Below are positions 44,395 to 53,750 of a DNA stretch of 64,000 nucleotides, one piece after another. The position numbers were made by a program, and so were the translations under genes. The DNA lies in NCBI RefSeq assembly GCF_000732925.1, contig NZ_CP008953.1, positions 3,224,001 through 3,288,000 on the forward strand, written 5' to 3'. A model generated the notes under the pieces. The model saw only the letters and a list, made by a program, of their open reading frames with translations. It was not told the origin of the DNA and searched no databases. Every line of letters begins with the position of its first letter. Within the stretch, counting starts at the first letter, position 1. The DNA comes from Amycolatopsis japonica (GTDB lineage Bacteria > Actinomycetota > Actinomycetes > Mycobacteriales > Pseudonocardiaceae).

Positions 44395-45914
44395 GGCCCG
44401 TTTGGTCGATCAGCCGCTGGGCGGTGTTGTCCGGAGTGATCGCCGGCCTGCTGCTCGGGGGCGCGATCGTGGCAGGCGCACTGGCCACGACGAACCTCAC
44501 CGATGCGCGCGCCAGGCTGCTGGACGTCACCGGCCCGCAGGTGCTGCAGTCCACCTCGCTCTCGACGGCGATGCTGAACCAGGAGACCGGTGTACGCGGC
44601 TACATCCTGGCCGGGCGTCCCGAGTTCCTGGAGCCGTACCGGGACGGATTGAGAGCACAGGACGCGGCCGTCGCCGAATTGCGGCGGCTCGGCGCCGTCC
44701 CGGGTACCGCGATCGGTGCCGATCTGGATCGGGTGCTGAGCGCCGCCGCGACCTGGCGAAGGACGGTCATCGAACCCGTGCTCGCCGGCGCTCCCGCGAC
44801 CGGCGCGCAGGTGGATGCGAGCAAACCGCTGTTCGACCAGGTCCGCGCGGCCCTGAGCGTGTTGCAGAACCGCCTGGAGGCCGAACGGCTGGACGCGAGG
44901 GAGGACCTGGCGGTCTCCGCCGACGTCCTGCGGGCCATGCTCATCGTGATCGCGGTGCTGCTCTGTGCCGCGTTCGCGCTGGTCTTCCTTGTCCTGCACC
45001 GGAAACTGATCAAGCCGATCCGTCGGCTGGCCGCAGAGGTCCGGGACGTCGCACAGACCGACATCCATCGCGAGGTCCGCGGCTCCGGTCCGAAGGAGAT
45101 GCGGGAGCTGGCGTCCGATGTGGAGTCGCTGCGCTCGCGGATCCTCGACGAGGTCGCGCGGCTGGAGCGGGCGCAGGAACTGATCGTGACCCGGACCCGC
45201 GAGCTGGAGCGGTCGAACTCGGATCTGGAGCAGTTCGCCTACGTCGCTTCGCACGACCTGCAGGAGCCACTGCGCAAGGTGGCCAGTTTCTGCCAGCTGC
45301 TCCAGAAGCGGTACCAGGGAAAGCTGGACGAACGCGGGGACCAGTACATCGGTTTCGCCGTCGACGGCGCGAAACGGATGCAGGCGCTGATCAACGACCT
45401 GCTCGCCTTCTCCCGCGTCGGTCGCCGCCCGGGCGAAAGTGTCCTGCTGGAGTCCGGAGACCTGCTGGACGCCGCGCTGGGCAACCTCGAAGACGCGGTC
45501 GCCGAGTCCGGCGCCCGTGTCACCCACGGCGAGCTTCCCGCCGTACGCGGGGAAAAAACCCTGCTGACGGCGGTCTTCCAGAACCTCGTCGGCAACGCGA
45601 TCAAGTTCCGCGGCGAGGAGCCGCCGGAGATCGAGATCTCCGCGGAGCGGGACGGCGAGGACTGGCGGTTCTCCGTCACCGACAACGGGATCGGCATCAG
45701 CGACGAGTACGCCGAGCGGATCTTCGTGATCTTCCAGCGGCTGCACGGCCGCGGCGAATACCCGGGTACGGGGATCGGCCTGGCCCTGTGCCGCAAGATC
45801 GTCGAACACCACGGCGGGAGGATCTGGCTGGACACCAGCGTGCCGTCCGGGACCCGGTTCTGCTTCACCCTGCCCGCAGCCCAGAATCCCGACGAAGGAA
45901 ACGAGCAAGCATGA
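44391..45914 (+). CDS. Membrane histidine kinase with CHASE3-like sensor
   Basis: A 507-residue sensor kinase. Membrane helices at about 11-33 and 183-203 enclose an extracytoplasmic domain with the CHASE3 mark [21 protein letters not shown] (in 63-83). HAMP follows (about 204-258), then HisKA with His288 in [12 protein letters not shown], and the ATPase domain ([25 protein letters not shown]). The kinase core is of the phytochrome-like type that pairs with single-domain receivers. The start and stop both overlap the neighbouring genes. Confidence 0.9.
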   Translation: MRPVWSISRWAVLSGVIAGLLLGGAIVAGALATTNLTDARARLLDVTGPQVLQSTSLSTAMLNQETGVRGYILAGRPEFLEPYRDGLRAQDAAVAELRRLGAVPGTAIGADLDRVLSAAATWRRTVIEPVLAGAPATGAQVDASKPLFDQVRAALSVLQNRLEAERLDAREDLAVSADVLRAMLIVIAVLLCAAFALVFLVLHRKLIKPIRRLAAEVRDVAQTDIHREVRGSGPKEMRELASDVESLRSRILDEVARLERAQELIVTRTRELERSNSDLEQFAYVASHDLQEPLRKVASFCQLLQKRYQGKLDERGDQYIGFAVDGAKRMQALINDLLAFSRVGRRPGESVLLESGDLLDAALGNLEDAVAESGARVTHGELPAVRGEKTLLTAVFQNLVGNAIKFRGEEPPEIEISAERDGEDWRFSVTDNGIGISDEYAERIFVIFQRLHGRGEYPGTGIGLALCRKIVEHHGGRIWLDTSVPSGTRFCFTLPAAQNPDEGNEQA

Positions 45915-46348
45915 CCGAGTCCTTGGAGCCGATCCACATCCTGCTGGTCGAAGACGACCCCGGCGACGTCCTCATGACGCAGGAGGCGTTCGAGCACCAC
46001 AAGATCCGCAACACCCTGTCGGTCGTCTCCGACGGCGAGCAGGCTTTGCAGTTCTTGCGCAGGGAAGCGCCGTTCGAGGACGCGGAACGTCCGGGGCTGA
46101 TCCTGCTCGACCTGAACCTGCCCCGCAAGGACGGCCGCGAGGTGCTCAGCGAGGTCAAGGCGTCGCCGGAGCTGCGCACCATCCCGGTCGTAGTGCTCAC
46201 CACCTCCGAAGCCGAAGAGGACATCCTCCGCAGCTACGACCTGCACGCCAACGCCTATGTCACCAAGCCGGTCGACTTCGACCGGTTCATCGACGTGGTA
46301 CGCCAGATCGACAACTTCTTCGTCACCGTGGTGAAGCTTCCCCGCTGA
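45911..46348 (+). CDS. Single-domain response regulator (Rcp1-like)
   Basis: A 145-residue receiver without an output domain. Acidic residues at 15-16, phospho-acceptor Asp67 in [11 protein letters not shown], Thr in VVLTTSE and Lys in VTKPVD are all there. Its length and sequence style ([12 protein letters not shown]) match Rcp1-like receivers that partner with the class of kinase encoded just upstream (ATGA overlap). It could relay phosphate from that kinase or compete with the receiver of the PP2C protein. Confidence 0.88.
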   Translation: MTESLEPIHILLVEDDPGDVLMTQEAFEHHKIRNTLSVVSDGEQALQFLRREAPFEDAERPGLILLDLNLPRKDGREVLSEVKASPELRTIPVVVLTTSEAEEDILRSYDLHANAYVTKPVDFDRFIDVVRQIDNFFVTVVKLPR

Positions 46349-46350
46349 GC

Positions 46351-47250
46351 TCAGGGAAAACGGATCACGGTGATCCCGGCCAGCACGAAGAACACCAGCA
46401 CCACCAGCGTGCCGCTGTGCCCGCCGGATGAGCTGGTCACGACCTGCTCGACGGCGCCGGTCAGCCGCACGCCGCAGTCCGCGACGACGGTGTGCCTGCC
46501 CGCCTCGATCCGCGTGAACTCGACGGCCGCGGTGAAGGCACCGGTGCCGTCGGCGTAGGCGCCGCCGACGCGTTCGCCGTCCGACGTCAGCGTGACGCGC
46601 TCGCCGGGCGTGCAGCCCTTGCCCGTCGCGGACAGTGCGTCGCCGGGCTGCACACTCGGCCTGTCGAGGACCAGGTCGTTCGGGCCCGGCGGGGTGGTGC
46701 TCGTCGGCGGGACGTCCGTCGGCGGCGGGGAAGTGTCCGTTGTGGATGGTGGCGTCGTGGTGGGCGGCGTCGTCGTCGTGGTCACCGGAGTGGTCGGCGT
46801 GGTGGTCGTTCCCGGTCTGGTCGGGGTGGTCACCGGGATCGACGGCTTGGTCGTCGGAGGCACCTTCGTCGTCGGCGGCGCCGTGGTCACGGTCCCGGTC
46901 ACGCGGAAGGTCGCGTTCCCGGTCAGCGGCTGTCCGGTCCGCGCGTTCGTGCAAGTGCCGGTGACGGTGTGGCTATCAGGTGTCGCATTGCTCGGCACCG
47001 TCGCCCCGACCTGTCCACTGGGAGCGCTGACCGAGGTGAGGGCCGTTCCTTCCCACGTGAAAGAAATAGGTCCTTTGCACGGGGAGAAATTCCAGGAAAT
47101 GGTGAAAGAACTCCCGGCGGGTCCGCTCGAAGGTTTCAAACCAACCGTGGACTGATACGGGGACTGCTGCGCGTTTCCCGCCCCCACCTGGGAAAGCAGG
47201 AACAACAACCCGGCCACGGTGCCGAATATCAGGCGAACCACGATACGCAT
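46351..47250 (-). CDS. Surface protein with Thr/Pro linker and C-terminal membrane anchor
   Basis: A 299-residue exported protein of unknown function. After a signal peptide (about 1-27, AGNAQQ) comes an Ig-like domain with a Cys pair (FSPCKGPISFTWEG and TGTCTNARTG), a linker of about 70 residues rich in TTP, a second Ig-like domain with a Cys pair (GKGCTPGERV, VADCGVRL) and a C-terminal membrane helix. The ATG at 47250 gives MRIVVRL and a normal signal; the frame above it is non-coding. Only two bases separate its stop from that of the convergent receiver gene. Confidence 0.72.
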   Translation of the reverse strand: MRIVVRLIFGTVAGLLFLLSQVGAGNAQQSPYQSTVGLKPSSGPAGSSFTISWNFSPCKGPISFTWEGTALTSVSAPSGQVGATVPSNATPDSHTVTGTCTNARTGQPLTGNATFRVTGTVTTAPPTTKVPPTTKPSIPVTTPTRPGTTTTPTTPVTTTTTPPTTTPPSTTDTSPPPTDVPPTSTTPPGPNDLVLDRPSVQPGDALSATGKGCTPGERVTLTSDGERVGGAYADGTGAFTAAVEFTRIEAGRHTVVADCGVRLTGAVEQVVTSSSGGHSGTLVVLVFFVLAGITVIRFP

Positions 47251-47317
47251 TGGGACGTCCCTCTCCGGTAAGTACTCGCTGTAGCATTCCGGACCAGTCG
47301 GCCGAGGAAAACAGGGG

Positions 47318-48115
47318 ATGCGCAAAATGGGACGTGTCATCGCGGCAGGGGTTGCGTTGGGGCTGTGCGCGGTCCTCTTGGGCTCACTACCGGCCAGTGC
47401 GGACGATGTCCTCGATGGCAGGCTCGGCCTGGCGGTCACCCTCGACGACCGGCCGATCGCCAACGCCACGGTCATGGTCGACCCGGCGAAACAGGTCGAA
47501 CTCACCGTCACGGCCACCAACAGTGGTGGGACCTCGGTCAAGGTCCGCAGCGTCCGGGTGTCCGGGGTGGCGCTGGCCCTGACCTTCTTCGCCTACGACA
47601 CCACGGCGCCGTTCGAGGTCCCCGCGCACAGCCGGGTCACCAGGACCTTCGTACTGGACATGGCCGATCTCTCCGGTCAGGCGATCGGGCTGCTCCCGTC
47701 GACGGTCGAACTGCTCGACGCGCAGCGCGGCACGCTCGGCGAGGCGACCACCGTCGCGGACATCCGCGGATCCTTCTGGTCCGTCTACGGTGCTTTCGGG
47801 CTCGCGATGCTCGTGCTGACCGTGCTGGCGTGGCTGACCGCCCTGCTCGCGCTCGCCCGCCACCGACTTCCCGCCAACAGGTGGCGACGCGGCCTGCGTT
47901 TCCTGCCGGCCGGATTCGGCACCGGGCTCGTCGCCGTCGTCTCGCTGTCGGTGCTGCGGCTCGTCCCGCCGGAGCCGGCGATCGAGATCCCGGTGGTCCT
48001 CGGCGCCGCCGCGATCGCCTTCCTGCTCGGCTACCTGACCCCGCATCCCGCGCCGGGCCCCAGCGGTGACGAGACGGTCCGTTTTCCCGACGGCACCAAG
48101 GAATTCAACCGATGA
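47318..48115 (+). CDS. Exported domain plus membrane helices, partner of a kinase gene
   Basis: A 265-residue protein of unknown function with a signal peptide (about 1-28), a beta-rich outer domain of about 120 residues (VELTVTATNSGGTSVKVRSVRVSG has the look of a CARDB or Ig-like strand pair), and three membrane helices (about 152-175, 198-217, 222-240). The stop overlaps the start of the Ser/Thr kinase gene (ATGA), so both are made together, and the kinase also ends with an outer beta domain and helices. They may form a complex (inference). Confidence 0.65.
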   Translation: MRKMGRVIAAGVALGLCAVLLGSLPASADDVLDGRLGLAVTLDDRPIANATVMVDPAKQVELTVTATNSGGTSVKVRSVRVSGVALALTFFAYDTTAPFEVPAHSRVTRTFVLDMADLSGQAIGLLPSTVELLDAQRGTLGEATTVADIRGSFWSVYGAFGLAMLVLTVLAWLTALLALARHRLPANRWRRGLRFLPAGFGTGLVAVVSLSVLRLVPPEPAIEIPVVLGAAAIAFLLGYLTPHPAPGPSGDETVRFPDGTKEFNR

Positions 48116-49779
48116 GCGCACCCGCCGAGGTCGTCGCCGCGCTACCGCAGTACGAGATCGGGCCCGCGATCGGCCAGGGCGGGATGGGGGTCGTCTTCGC
48201 CGGCGTCCACCGTTCGCTGCGCCGCGACGTCGCCATCAAACAACTGCCGTGGGACGTGCTGAACCACGCCGTCAGCAGCGAACTCTTCGACCGCGAAGCG
48301 CGCGTGCTGGCCAGCCTCGACCATCCGCACATCGTGCCCGTGTACGACTACGTGCGCACCGGCCGTGAGCACCTGATGGTGATGGAACGGCTCGACGGCG
48401 GCACGGTGCACAGCCGGTTCCACAGTGGCGAGATCGGCGGGGAACAGGCCTGCGCGATCGGGCTGGCGATGCTCGCCGGTCTCCACGCGGCGCACGAAGC
48501 GGGCGTACTGCATCTCGACGTCAAACCGAAGAACCTGCTCTTCACCACGCAAGGCGTGATGAAGGTGGCCGACTTCGGCATCGCGAAGGTGATCAGCGAG
48601 GGCGCCACCCTCGTCACGCACGGCGGCGAAGTCCTCGGCACACCCGCCTACATCGCGCCCGAGCAGGCGATGGGCAACGCGCTGAGCCCGGCGGCGGACG
48701 TCTACTCGGCGGGCACGGTGCTCTACGAACTGCTGTCCGGGAAGCTGCCCTTCGACAACACCCGTGGCGCGATCAGCATGATGCGCCAGCACATGTTCAC
48801 CGATCCGCGCCCGATCGACGGCGTGCCGTCACCGCTCGCCGGGGTCGTCATGCGCAGCCTCTCGCGCGAACTCGACTCTCGGTACCGCGACGCGGAGACC
48901 TTCGCCGCAGACCTCGCTTCCGCCGCCACCGCCGTGTACGGGCCGGGCTGGCTCGAACGCTCTCGCGTGCCGGTGCGGCATCTCACCCCGAGGGTGATCT
49001 CCGCGATCGGCGCGACGGTGCCCGCCGGAGACGGACCGACCCGGCCGGTCCGGCGTCCCGCACCGGATCCGACGCTGTCGGCGACCCGCGCGGAACTCGA
49101 ACCGGGGAAACGTCCGGGCTCGGTGCTCTGGTTCCGGCTGGCCGCGGCCGTCGCCGCGATCGTGCTCGTGGTGCTCACCCTGCTCACGCCGGAACGGTTG
49201 CCGCACGAGGCCACGACGCTGAAGATCGACGGCGTCGCGGCCTCGTCGGCGTCCCTCGACCTCAGCAAGACGTTCGCGGTGACGGGGGAGGGGAACCCTG
49301 GCCAGGTCACCCTCGCCCTTTCCGCCGCCGGGATCCCGCTCGGTTCCGCGTCGGCGGTCCCGAAACCCGAGGGCGAGGGCTTCCGTGCCGATCTCGCTTT
49401 TCCGGGTCTCACCCGGTGGATCGTCGGCGGCGCCGTCACCGCGACCCTGACCGCGGACGGTGTCCCGCGGACCTTCACCGTCGTCACCGACCAGCATCCG
49501 CTCGCGAGCGCGCTCGGCGCGGGCAGCCTGATCCTCGCCCTGTTCGCCTTGGCGTACTTGGAATCCGGGTTGCGGACCCTCCGCAACGGACACCGCTGGC
49601 GGGGCGCGCTCGTCGGCGGGCCGGTGCTCGGCCTGCTGTTCGGCGCGACGGCATGGCTCTGCGTCTCGGTGCTGAGGGTGCACGAGCCCGCGGTCCTGTT
49701 CGGCGTCGGCTGCTCGATCGCGGGTGCCGTGGCGACCGGTTTCGTGGTCGCGGCCGCCCGCGTCCGGCGCATGCGCTGA
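48112..49779 (+). CDS. Ser/Thr protein kinase with non-RD catalytic loop and polytopic C terminus
   Basis: A 555-residue kinase. GQGGMGVV (21-28), Lys43 and DFGIAK (154-159) are standard, but the catalytic loop is HLDVKPKN (134-141): the usual HRD Arg is Leu135, while Asp136 is kept. This non-RD form suggests control that does not need activation-loop phosphorylation. After a linker come a membrane helix (about 343-363), a beta-rich outer domain, and three more helices (about 463-545). Most bacterial kinases of this group have one helix and an outer PASTA-like domain. The gene overlaps the preceding one (ATGA). Confidence 0.87.
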   Translation: MSAPAEVVAALPQYEIGPAIGQGGMGVVFAGVHRSLRRDVAIKQLPWDVLNHAVSSELFDREARVLASLDHPHIVPVYDYVRTGREHLMVMERLDGGTVHSRFHSGEIGGEQACAIGLAMLAGLHAAHEAGVLHLDVKPKNLLFTTQGVMKVADFGIAKVISEGATLVTHGGEVLGTPAYIAPEQAMGNALSPAADVYSAGTVLYELLSGKLPFDNTRGAISMMRQHMFTDPRPIDGVPSPLAGVVMRSLSRELDSRYRDAETFAADLASAATAVYGPGWLERSRVPVRHLTPRVISAIGATVPAGDGPTRPVRRPAPDPTLSATRAELEPGKRPGSVLWFRLAAAVAAIVLVVLTLLTPERLPHEATTLKIDGVAASSASLDLSKTFAVTGEGNPGQVTLALSAAGIPLGSASAVPKPEGEGFRADLAFPGLTRWIVGGAVTATLTADGVPRTFTVVTDQHPLASALGAGSLILALFALAYLESGLRTLRNGHRWRGALVGGPVLGLLFGATAWLCVSVLRVHEPAVLFGVGCSIAGAVATGFVVAAARVRRMR

Positions 49780-49800
49780 ACCCGGGCGGCCCACTCCTGG

Positions 49801-50604
49801 TCACGACTTGCGGTGCTTGCCCTCGTCGTCGACGACCTCGAACTGCTCCTTACGGACCTTGCCGGAGATCGTCTGGTCCTCGGTGACGGTCTCGGTCTTG
49901 AGCCTCGCCCGCTCGACCGCGACGGTTTCCTTGTCCACCACCGGTTTCTCGGCGTGCAGCACGACTTCCTGTTCGTCCTCGGCGATCTCGGCCCGCTCAC
50001 CGCCCGGCTTCGTGATCGGCTCCCGCTCGATCCGGACCTCCTCGTGGCTGACCGGGACGGTGACCTGCTGCTCCTCGGTGACGACGTACTTGCGCAGCCG
50101 GACGTGGCCGGTCTCGACCTGCTCGGTGCCGACGTTCAGCCGTTCCTCGGACCGCGTCATGGTGGGCTCGGTGTCCCGCTCCTTCCGACCGGAATCCGCA
50201 CGCTTGCCCGGGTCCATGCCCGCCTTGCCACGGCCGGCGTCGCCCCGGCCCTGCGTCCGGTCGTCCATCCGGCCGTCCGGCGACGTCCGCGGCATCGGGA
50301 GCCCGTAATGCTTGTACAGCTGCGCGCTCTCCTCCATGGACAGGTGGCCGTCGGCCTCGATCCGGGGCGCGTCGGAGACCGCGTCCTTGTCGACGCGGAC
50401 GTGCACGCCGTCCTGGTCCGCATGCGCTCCCGAAAGCGGGACGAAACTCTCCTTGGTGCCGAACAGGCCCGTCTTGACGGTGATCCATTCCGGCTGGCGC
50501 GTCGCGTCGGCGAGGTAGACGTTGCCCACCTTCCCGAGCTTGTTGCCGGTCGGGTCGACCACGGCACTGTCGATGAGTTCCTGCGGCTGCATGGTCTTCG
50601 CCAT
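49801..50604 (-). CDS. PRC-barrel and DUF2382 stress protein
   Basis: A 267-residue protein with an N-terminal PRC-barrel (about 1-90, DPTGNKLGKVGNVYLAD and WITVKTGLFG) and a C-terminal DUF2382 domain (about 155-260; RLRKYVVTEEQQVTVPVSHEEVRIER in pieces), joined by a charged linker. DUF2382 (YsnF/AvaK) proteins are associated with general stress. The ATG at 50604 has GAGAGGAG about seven bases upstream. The frame continuing upstream is antisense to the ABC-F gene and is not coding. Confidence 0.87.
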   Translation of the reverse strand: MAKTMQPQELIDSAVVDPTGNKLGKVGNVYLADATRQPEWITVKTGLFGTKESFVPLSGAHADQDGVHVRVDKDAVSDAPRIEADGHLSMEESAQLYKHYGLPMPRTSPDGRMDDRTQGRGDAGRGKAGMDPGKRADSGRKERDTEPTMTRSEERLNVGTEQVETGHVRLRKYVVTEEQQVTVPVSHEEVRIEREPITKPGGERAEIAEDEQEVVLHAEKPVVDKETVAVERARLKTETVTEDQTISGKVRKEQFEVVDDEGKHRKS

Positions 50605-50856
50605 CGGTCCTGCTCCTCTCGAAAGATGCTGCTGAGAAGCCCACCGTCGGCCGGGCCGGTGATCATGGCAACCGTCGTGGTGCACCTGTGGGTGACCCCG
50701 GAAAGTGGTGGTTTGAAGCGACGTCCGCGGGCTAGGACCGCCACGTGGCCGCAGGTGGAAGCGGGTGCCCACGTGGTGACGAGCACGGCAGGGGGATGGC
50801 GCGAACGTGTGGTTCCGAAAATCGGATGCGAGGGCTTCCGGCCGTGTCCTAACCTC

Positions 50857-50889
50857 GTGAGCGTGATGCAGCAACTGTTCTTCCTCTGA
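50857..50889 (+). CDS. Leader peptide of the ABC-F gene
   Basis: A short frame, GTG or an inner ATG (50866), encoding MSVMQQLFFL. A possible -10 box TAACCT (50850-50855) lies so close that translation may be leaderless. It is followed by a strong hairpin and then the ABC-F gene, the layout of ribosome-mediated attenuation in antibiotic resistance genes. No standard Shine-Dalgarno is seen. Confidence 0.55.
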   Translation: MSVMQQLFFL

Positions 50890-50902
50890 GGGACGACGCC
50901 TC

Positions 50903-50943
50903 CACCGGTACCGCGAGCCGCGGCACCGGTGTTCGTTCTTCCT
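50903..50943 (+). terminator. Attenuator-like terminator before the ABC-F gene
   Basis: A 12-bp stem with one A-C mismatch (50903-50915 with 50919-50931, loop AGC) is followed by the T-rich TTCGTTCTTCC. Its right arm ends ACCGGTG, which can also pair with CACCGG at 50956-50961 next to the GGAGG of the ABC-F gene, so opening of the hairpin could change both termination and start-site access. Confidence 0.6.
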
Positions 50944-50974
50944 GCTCATCACCTTCACCGGAGGCAGTTTCTTC

Positions 50975-52576
50975 ATGTCATCCCCTCTTTCGCCCGCGCC
51001 TGTGCGCGCGGCGCACGTCCGCCTGTCCGGCGTCCACGTCTCCTTCGGGGGACGGCCCGTGCTCTCCGGCGTCGATCTCGTCGCCGCGGCCGGGGACCGG
51101 GTCGCCATCGTCGGGGAGAACGGTCGCGGCAAGACCACTCTTCTCCGGGTACTCGCCGGTGACCTGCCCGCGGATCGCGGCGACGTGCACCGTTCGGGTT
51201 CGGCCGGTGTCGCCGACCAGCAGATCCCGCTCGGCGCGAACGACACCGTCGGCGCGCTGATCGACCTCGAACTCGCCGCCGTCCGCGATGCGCTGGCTCG
51301 TCTCGAGTCCGCCACCGAGGCGCTCAGCGAGGGTCTTCCGGGCGCGGACGACGTTTTCGCCGCCGCGCTGGAACAGGCCGAAGCCCTCGACGCGTGGGAC
51401 GCGGACAGGCGTGTCGAAGTGTCGTTGGCGGCCTTGAACGCCGTGGACGACCGCGACCGTCCACTCGGGACACTCTCGGTCGGGCAACGGCACCGGGTCC
51501 GGCTGGCGTGCCTGCTCGGCGCCGGGCATCCGGTCCTGCTGCTCGACGAACCGACGAACCATCTCGACGCGGCGGGCCTCGAACACCTCACCGAGCGGTT
51601 GCGCGCGCACCCGGGTGTGGTCGTGCTGGTCAGCCACGACCGGGCGTTGCTCGCGGACGTCGCCACCACGGTGATCGACCTCGATCCGTCGAGCGACGGC
51701 AGGCCGCGCGTTTACGGCGGCGGATACGCGAGTCATGTCGAGGCCCGCCGAGCCGAACGTGCCCGCTGGGAAACCGAGCACGCCGAGCAGATCGCCGAAC
51801 GGCAACGGCTGGCCGACGACCTGTCCGCCGCCCGGAACCGGTTGCGGGACAACTGGCGCCCGCCCAAGGGCACCGGCAGGCATGTCCGTGCCACCCGCGC
51901 GCCCGGACTGGTCCGCGCGGTCCACCGGCGGCAGGAAGAACTGGCCGGGCACGTGGTGGCCGTCCCGCCGCCGCCCGCCCGGTTCTCCATGCCGGACCTG
52001 CCGTCACACGGAGGCGCTGTCCTGCTCCGAGCCGCCGGGGTGACGGTGGCCGGACGGCTGGCGCGTCCGGTCGACGTGGCGCTGGAAAGCGGCGACCGGC
52101 TGGTGGTCACCGGCCGCAACGGAGCGGGGAAGTCGACGCTCCTGAGCGTGCTGGCCGGGGAACTCGAGCCGGACACGGGCACGGTCGCGCGCTCCCGATC
52201 GGCGCGGATCGGGCTGCTGGGACAGGAATCCGATCTGCCGGGCAGGCGGACGGCGATGGAGCTGTACGACGAACGGCTCGCCAGGTCGGGGATCTCCGGT
52301 CCGGGCCTGGGCCAACTGGGCCTGCTCGGTGGTTACGACCGCAACCGGCCGGTGGCCGAACTGTCGGTCGGCGCCCGGCGTCGGCTGGACCTGGCGCTCG
52401 TACTGGCCTGTCGCCCGCACGTCGTGCTGCTGGACGAACCGACCAATCACCTGTCCGCCACCCTCGTCGACGAGCTGACCGCCGCGCTCGGGACGACACC
52501 GGCCGCGGTGGTGATCGCGACACACGACCGGCAGCTTTCGCGGGACACGGCGTCCTGGCCGAGGCTCGCGTTGTGA
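50975..52576 (+). CDS. ABC-F ATPase, antibiotic-resistance type
   Basis: A 533-residue protein with two ABC domains and no membrane part. Walker A motifs GENGRGKTT (47-55) and GRNGAGKST, signature regions LSVGQRHR and LSVGARRR (LSGGQ variants), and LLLDEPTNHLD / LLDEPTNHLS are present. The linker between domains is short and basic. The overall look is that of actinobacterial ribosome-protection ABC-F proteins (for macrolides, lincosamides, pleuromutilins and related drugs). The leader peptide and attenuator upstream support a drug-induced role. ATG at 50975 with GGAGG ten bases before it. Confidence 0.88.
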   Translation: MSSPLSPAPVRAAHVRLSGVHVSFGGRPVLSGVDLVAAAGDRVAIVGENGRGKTTLLRVLAGDLPADRGDVHRSGSAGVADQQIPLGANDTVGALIDLELAAVRDALARLESATEALSEGLPGADDVFAAALEQAEALDAWDADRRVEVSLAALNAVDDRDRPLGTLSVGQRHRVRLACLLGAGHPVLLLDEPTNHLDAAGLEHLTERLRAHPGVVVLVSHDRALLADVATTVIDLDPSSDGRPRVYGGGYASHVEARRAERARWETEHAEQIAERQRLADDLSAARNRLRDNWRPPKGTGRHVRATRAPGLVRAVHRRQEELAGHVVAVPPPPARFSMPDLPSHGGAVLLRAAGVTVAGRLARPVDVALESGDRLVVTGRNGAGKSTLLSVLAGELEPDTGTVARSRSARIGLLGQESDLPGRRTAMELYDERLARSGISGPGLGQLGLLGGYDRNRPVAELSVGARRRLDLALVLACRPHVVLLDEPTNHLSATLVDELTAALGTTPAAVVIATHDRQLSRDTASWPRLAL

Positions 52577-52580
52577 GCCG

Positions 52581-53402
52581 TCAAGCGTGGTGGGCGAGGG
52601 TGTAGCGCACGGTCTGCGCCAGCACCACGCTCCCGTCGGGCTCGCGGAGCGGTTCGAGCTCCGCGAGCACGGCCTGGCGTACGGCGTCGAGGCGGTCTTC
52701 CGGGATCAGCTCCCAGAACATCCGCTGGCCGTGCGACCAGGACCAGGTGATCCAGTGCCCGGGGTCGGCGAACTTCACCGGATAGACGCGTTCCACGGAC
52801 GTGACACCGGTGAAGCCCGCCGACTCCACGGCCTGGCCGAAACCTTCGAGGGTGGCGAACAGCCCCGACCTGATGGCGAGCGTCCAGGCCAGCTCCGGCG
52901 GTACGAACGGTTTGAAGACCTCACGCACGGCGGCCCAGCGCGGATCGTCGGCGCCGAACGTGGTCACCCCCAGCCGGCCGCCGGACGCGAGGAGACGATG
53001 CCAAGACCGCAGCCCGGCGACCGGATCGGGCAGGAAGAAGACCACGAACGATGCGAGGACCACGTCGAAGGCGGCATCGGGCAGCGTCGGTTCTTGGGCG
53101 TCCATAAGGGAAACCGAGGCGTTGGCGCCGCGCGCCTCGACGTCTTTCGCGGTGCGCTCGACCATTTCCGCGGACAGGTCGATCCCCAGCACCGATCCGC
53201 CCGCGCCGACCCGCTCGGCCGCCGGGAACAGCACCGCGCCCCGCCCGCAGCCGACGTCCAGCACCCGCTCGCCGGGGACGAGCGCGACCCGGTCGAGCAG
53301 TTCCCCGGCGAACGTGCCGAAGAAGTCGACCCCGAGAGCGTCGTAGGTCTCCGCCGTCCGGTCGAACAGCCGCGCCATCGCCTGCCGGGTGTAAGCGCTC
53401 AT
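52581..53402 (-). CDS. Class I SAM-dependent methyltransferase
   Basis: A 273-residue methyltransferase of the UbiE/Methyltransf_11 type. The SAM motif DVGCGRG is at 49-55, the acidic ribose contact in GIDLSAEMV follows, and FDVVLASFVVFFLPDP is the post-II region. Substrate unknown. It converges with the ABC-F gene (4-base gap). The ATG at 53402 lacks a strong Shine-Dalgarno. Confidence 0.85.
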   Translation of the reverse strand: MSAYTRQAMARLFDRTAETYDALGVDFFGTFAGELLDRVALVPGERVLDVGCGRGAVLFPAAERVGAGGSVLGIDLSAEMVERTAKDVEARGANASVSLMDAQEPTLPDAAFDVVLASFVVFFLPDPVAGLRSWHRLLASGGRLGVTTFGADDPRWAAVREVFKPFVPPELAWTLAIRSGLFATLEGFGQAVESAGFTGVTSVERVYPVKFADPGHWITWSWSHGQRMFWELIPEDRLDAVRQAVLAELEPLREPDGSVVLAQTVRYTLAHHA

Positions 53403-53543
53403 GCGCAGGACGATGACCCGGGGAAAACGGTGTTGTCAAACGGATGGCGGGGATTTGTCATGCGGGCTTGAGTGGTGACGGCGAGAATTCGGCCCGGGAT
53501 GTCAAATTCCTGCCGCGTGGGGGACGCGTCTCGTGAGTGGGAA

Positions 53544-53598
53544 GTCCGTGAAGGCCTCCTTGAGGGACTCTGGGTCCCTCAAGGAGGCCTTCACGGAC
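53544..53598 (+). repeat. Perfect 25-bp palindrome, same family as 15333
   Basis: Arms 53544-53568 and 53574-53598 pair perfectly around TCTGG. All 25 bases of the arm also occur in the arm of the 15333 palindrome, while the loops differ. It lies in the 459-base gap between the YdcF-like and methyltransferase genes, which has no credible gene but three repeat elements. Confidence 0.85.
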
Positions 53599-53627
53599 CG
53601 GGCACCCAGGCGCGGCGTGAGCGAAGA

Positions 53628-53726
53628 CGTGACTCACGTGATCAGGGACGTGACTCGCGTGATTGGAGGCCGCACTCGGGTGTTCCGCCTCTGATCACGG
53701 GAGTTCCGGCTTCGATCACGTGAGTG
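53628..53726 (+). repeat. Repeat block related to 26681-26782
   Basis: A run of GTGACTCACGTGATC, GTGACTCGCGTGATTGG and similar units, then the same in reverse (TGATCACGGGAGTTCC, CGATCACGTGAGTGCGG). It forms an imperfect large hairpin as at 26681. Confidence 0.6.
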
Positions 53727-53750
53727 CGGTTTCGCGATAAGGCGCGGGAC

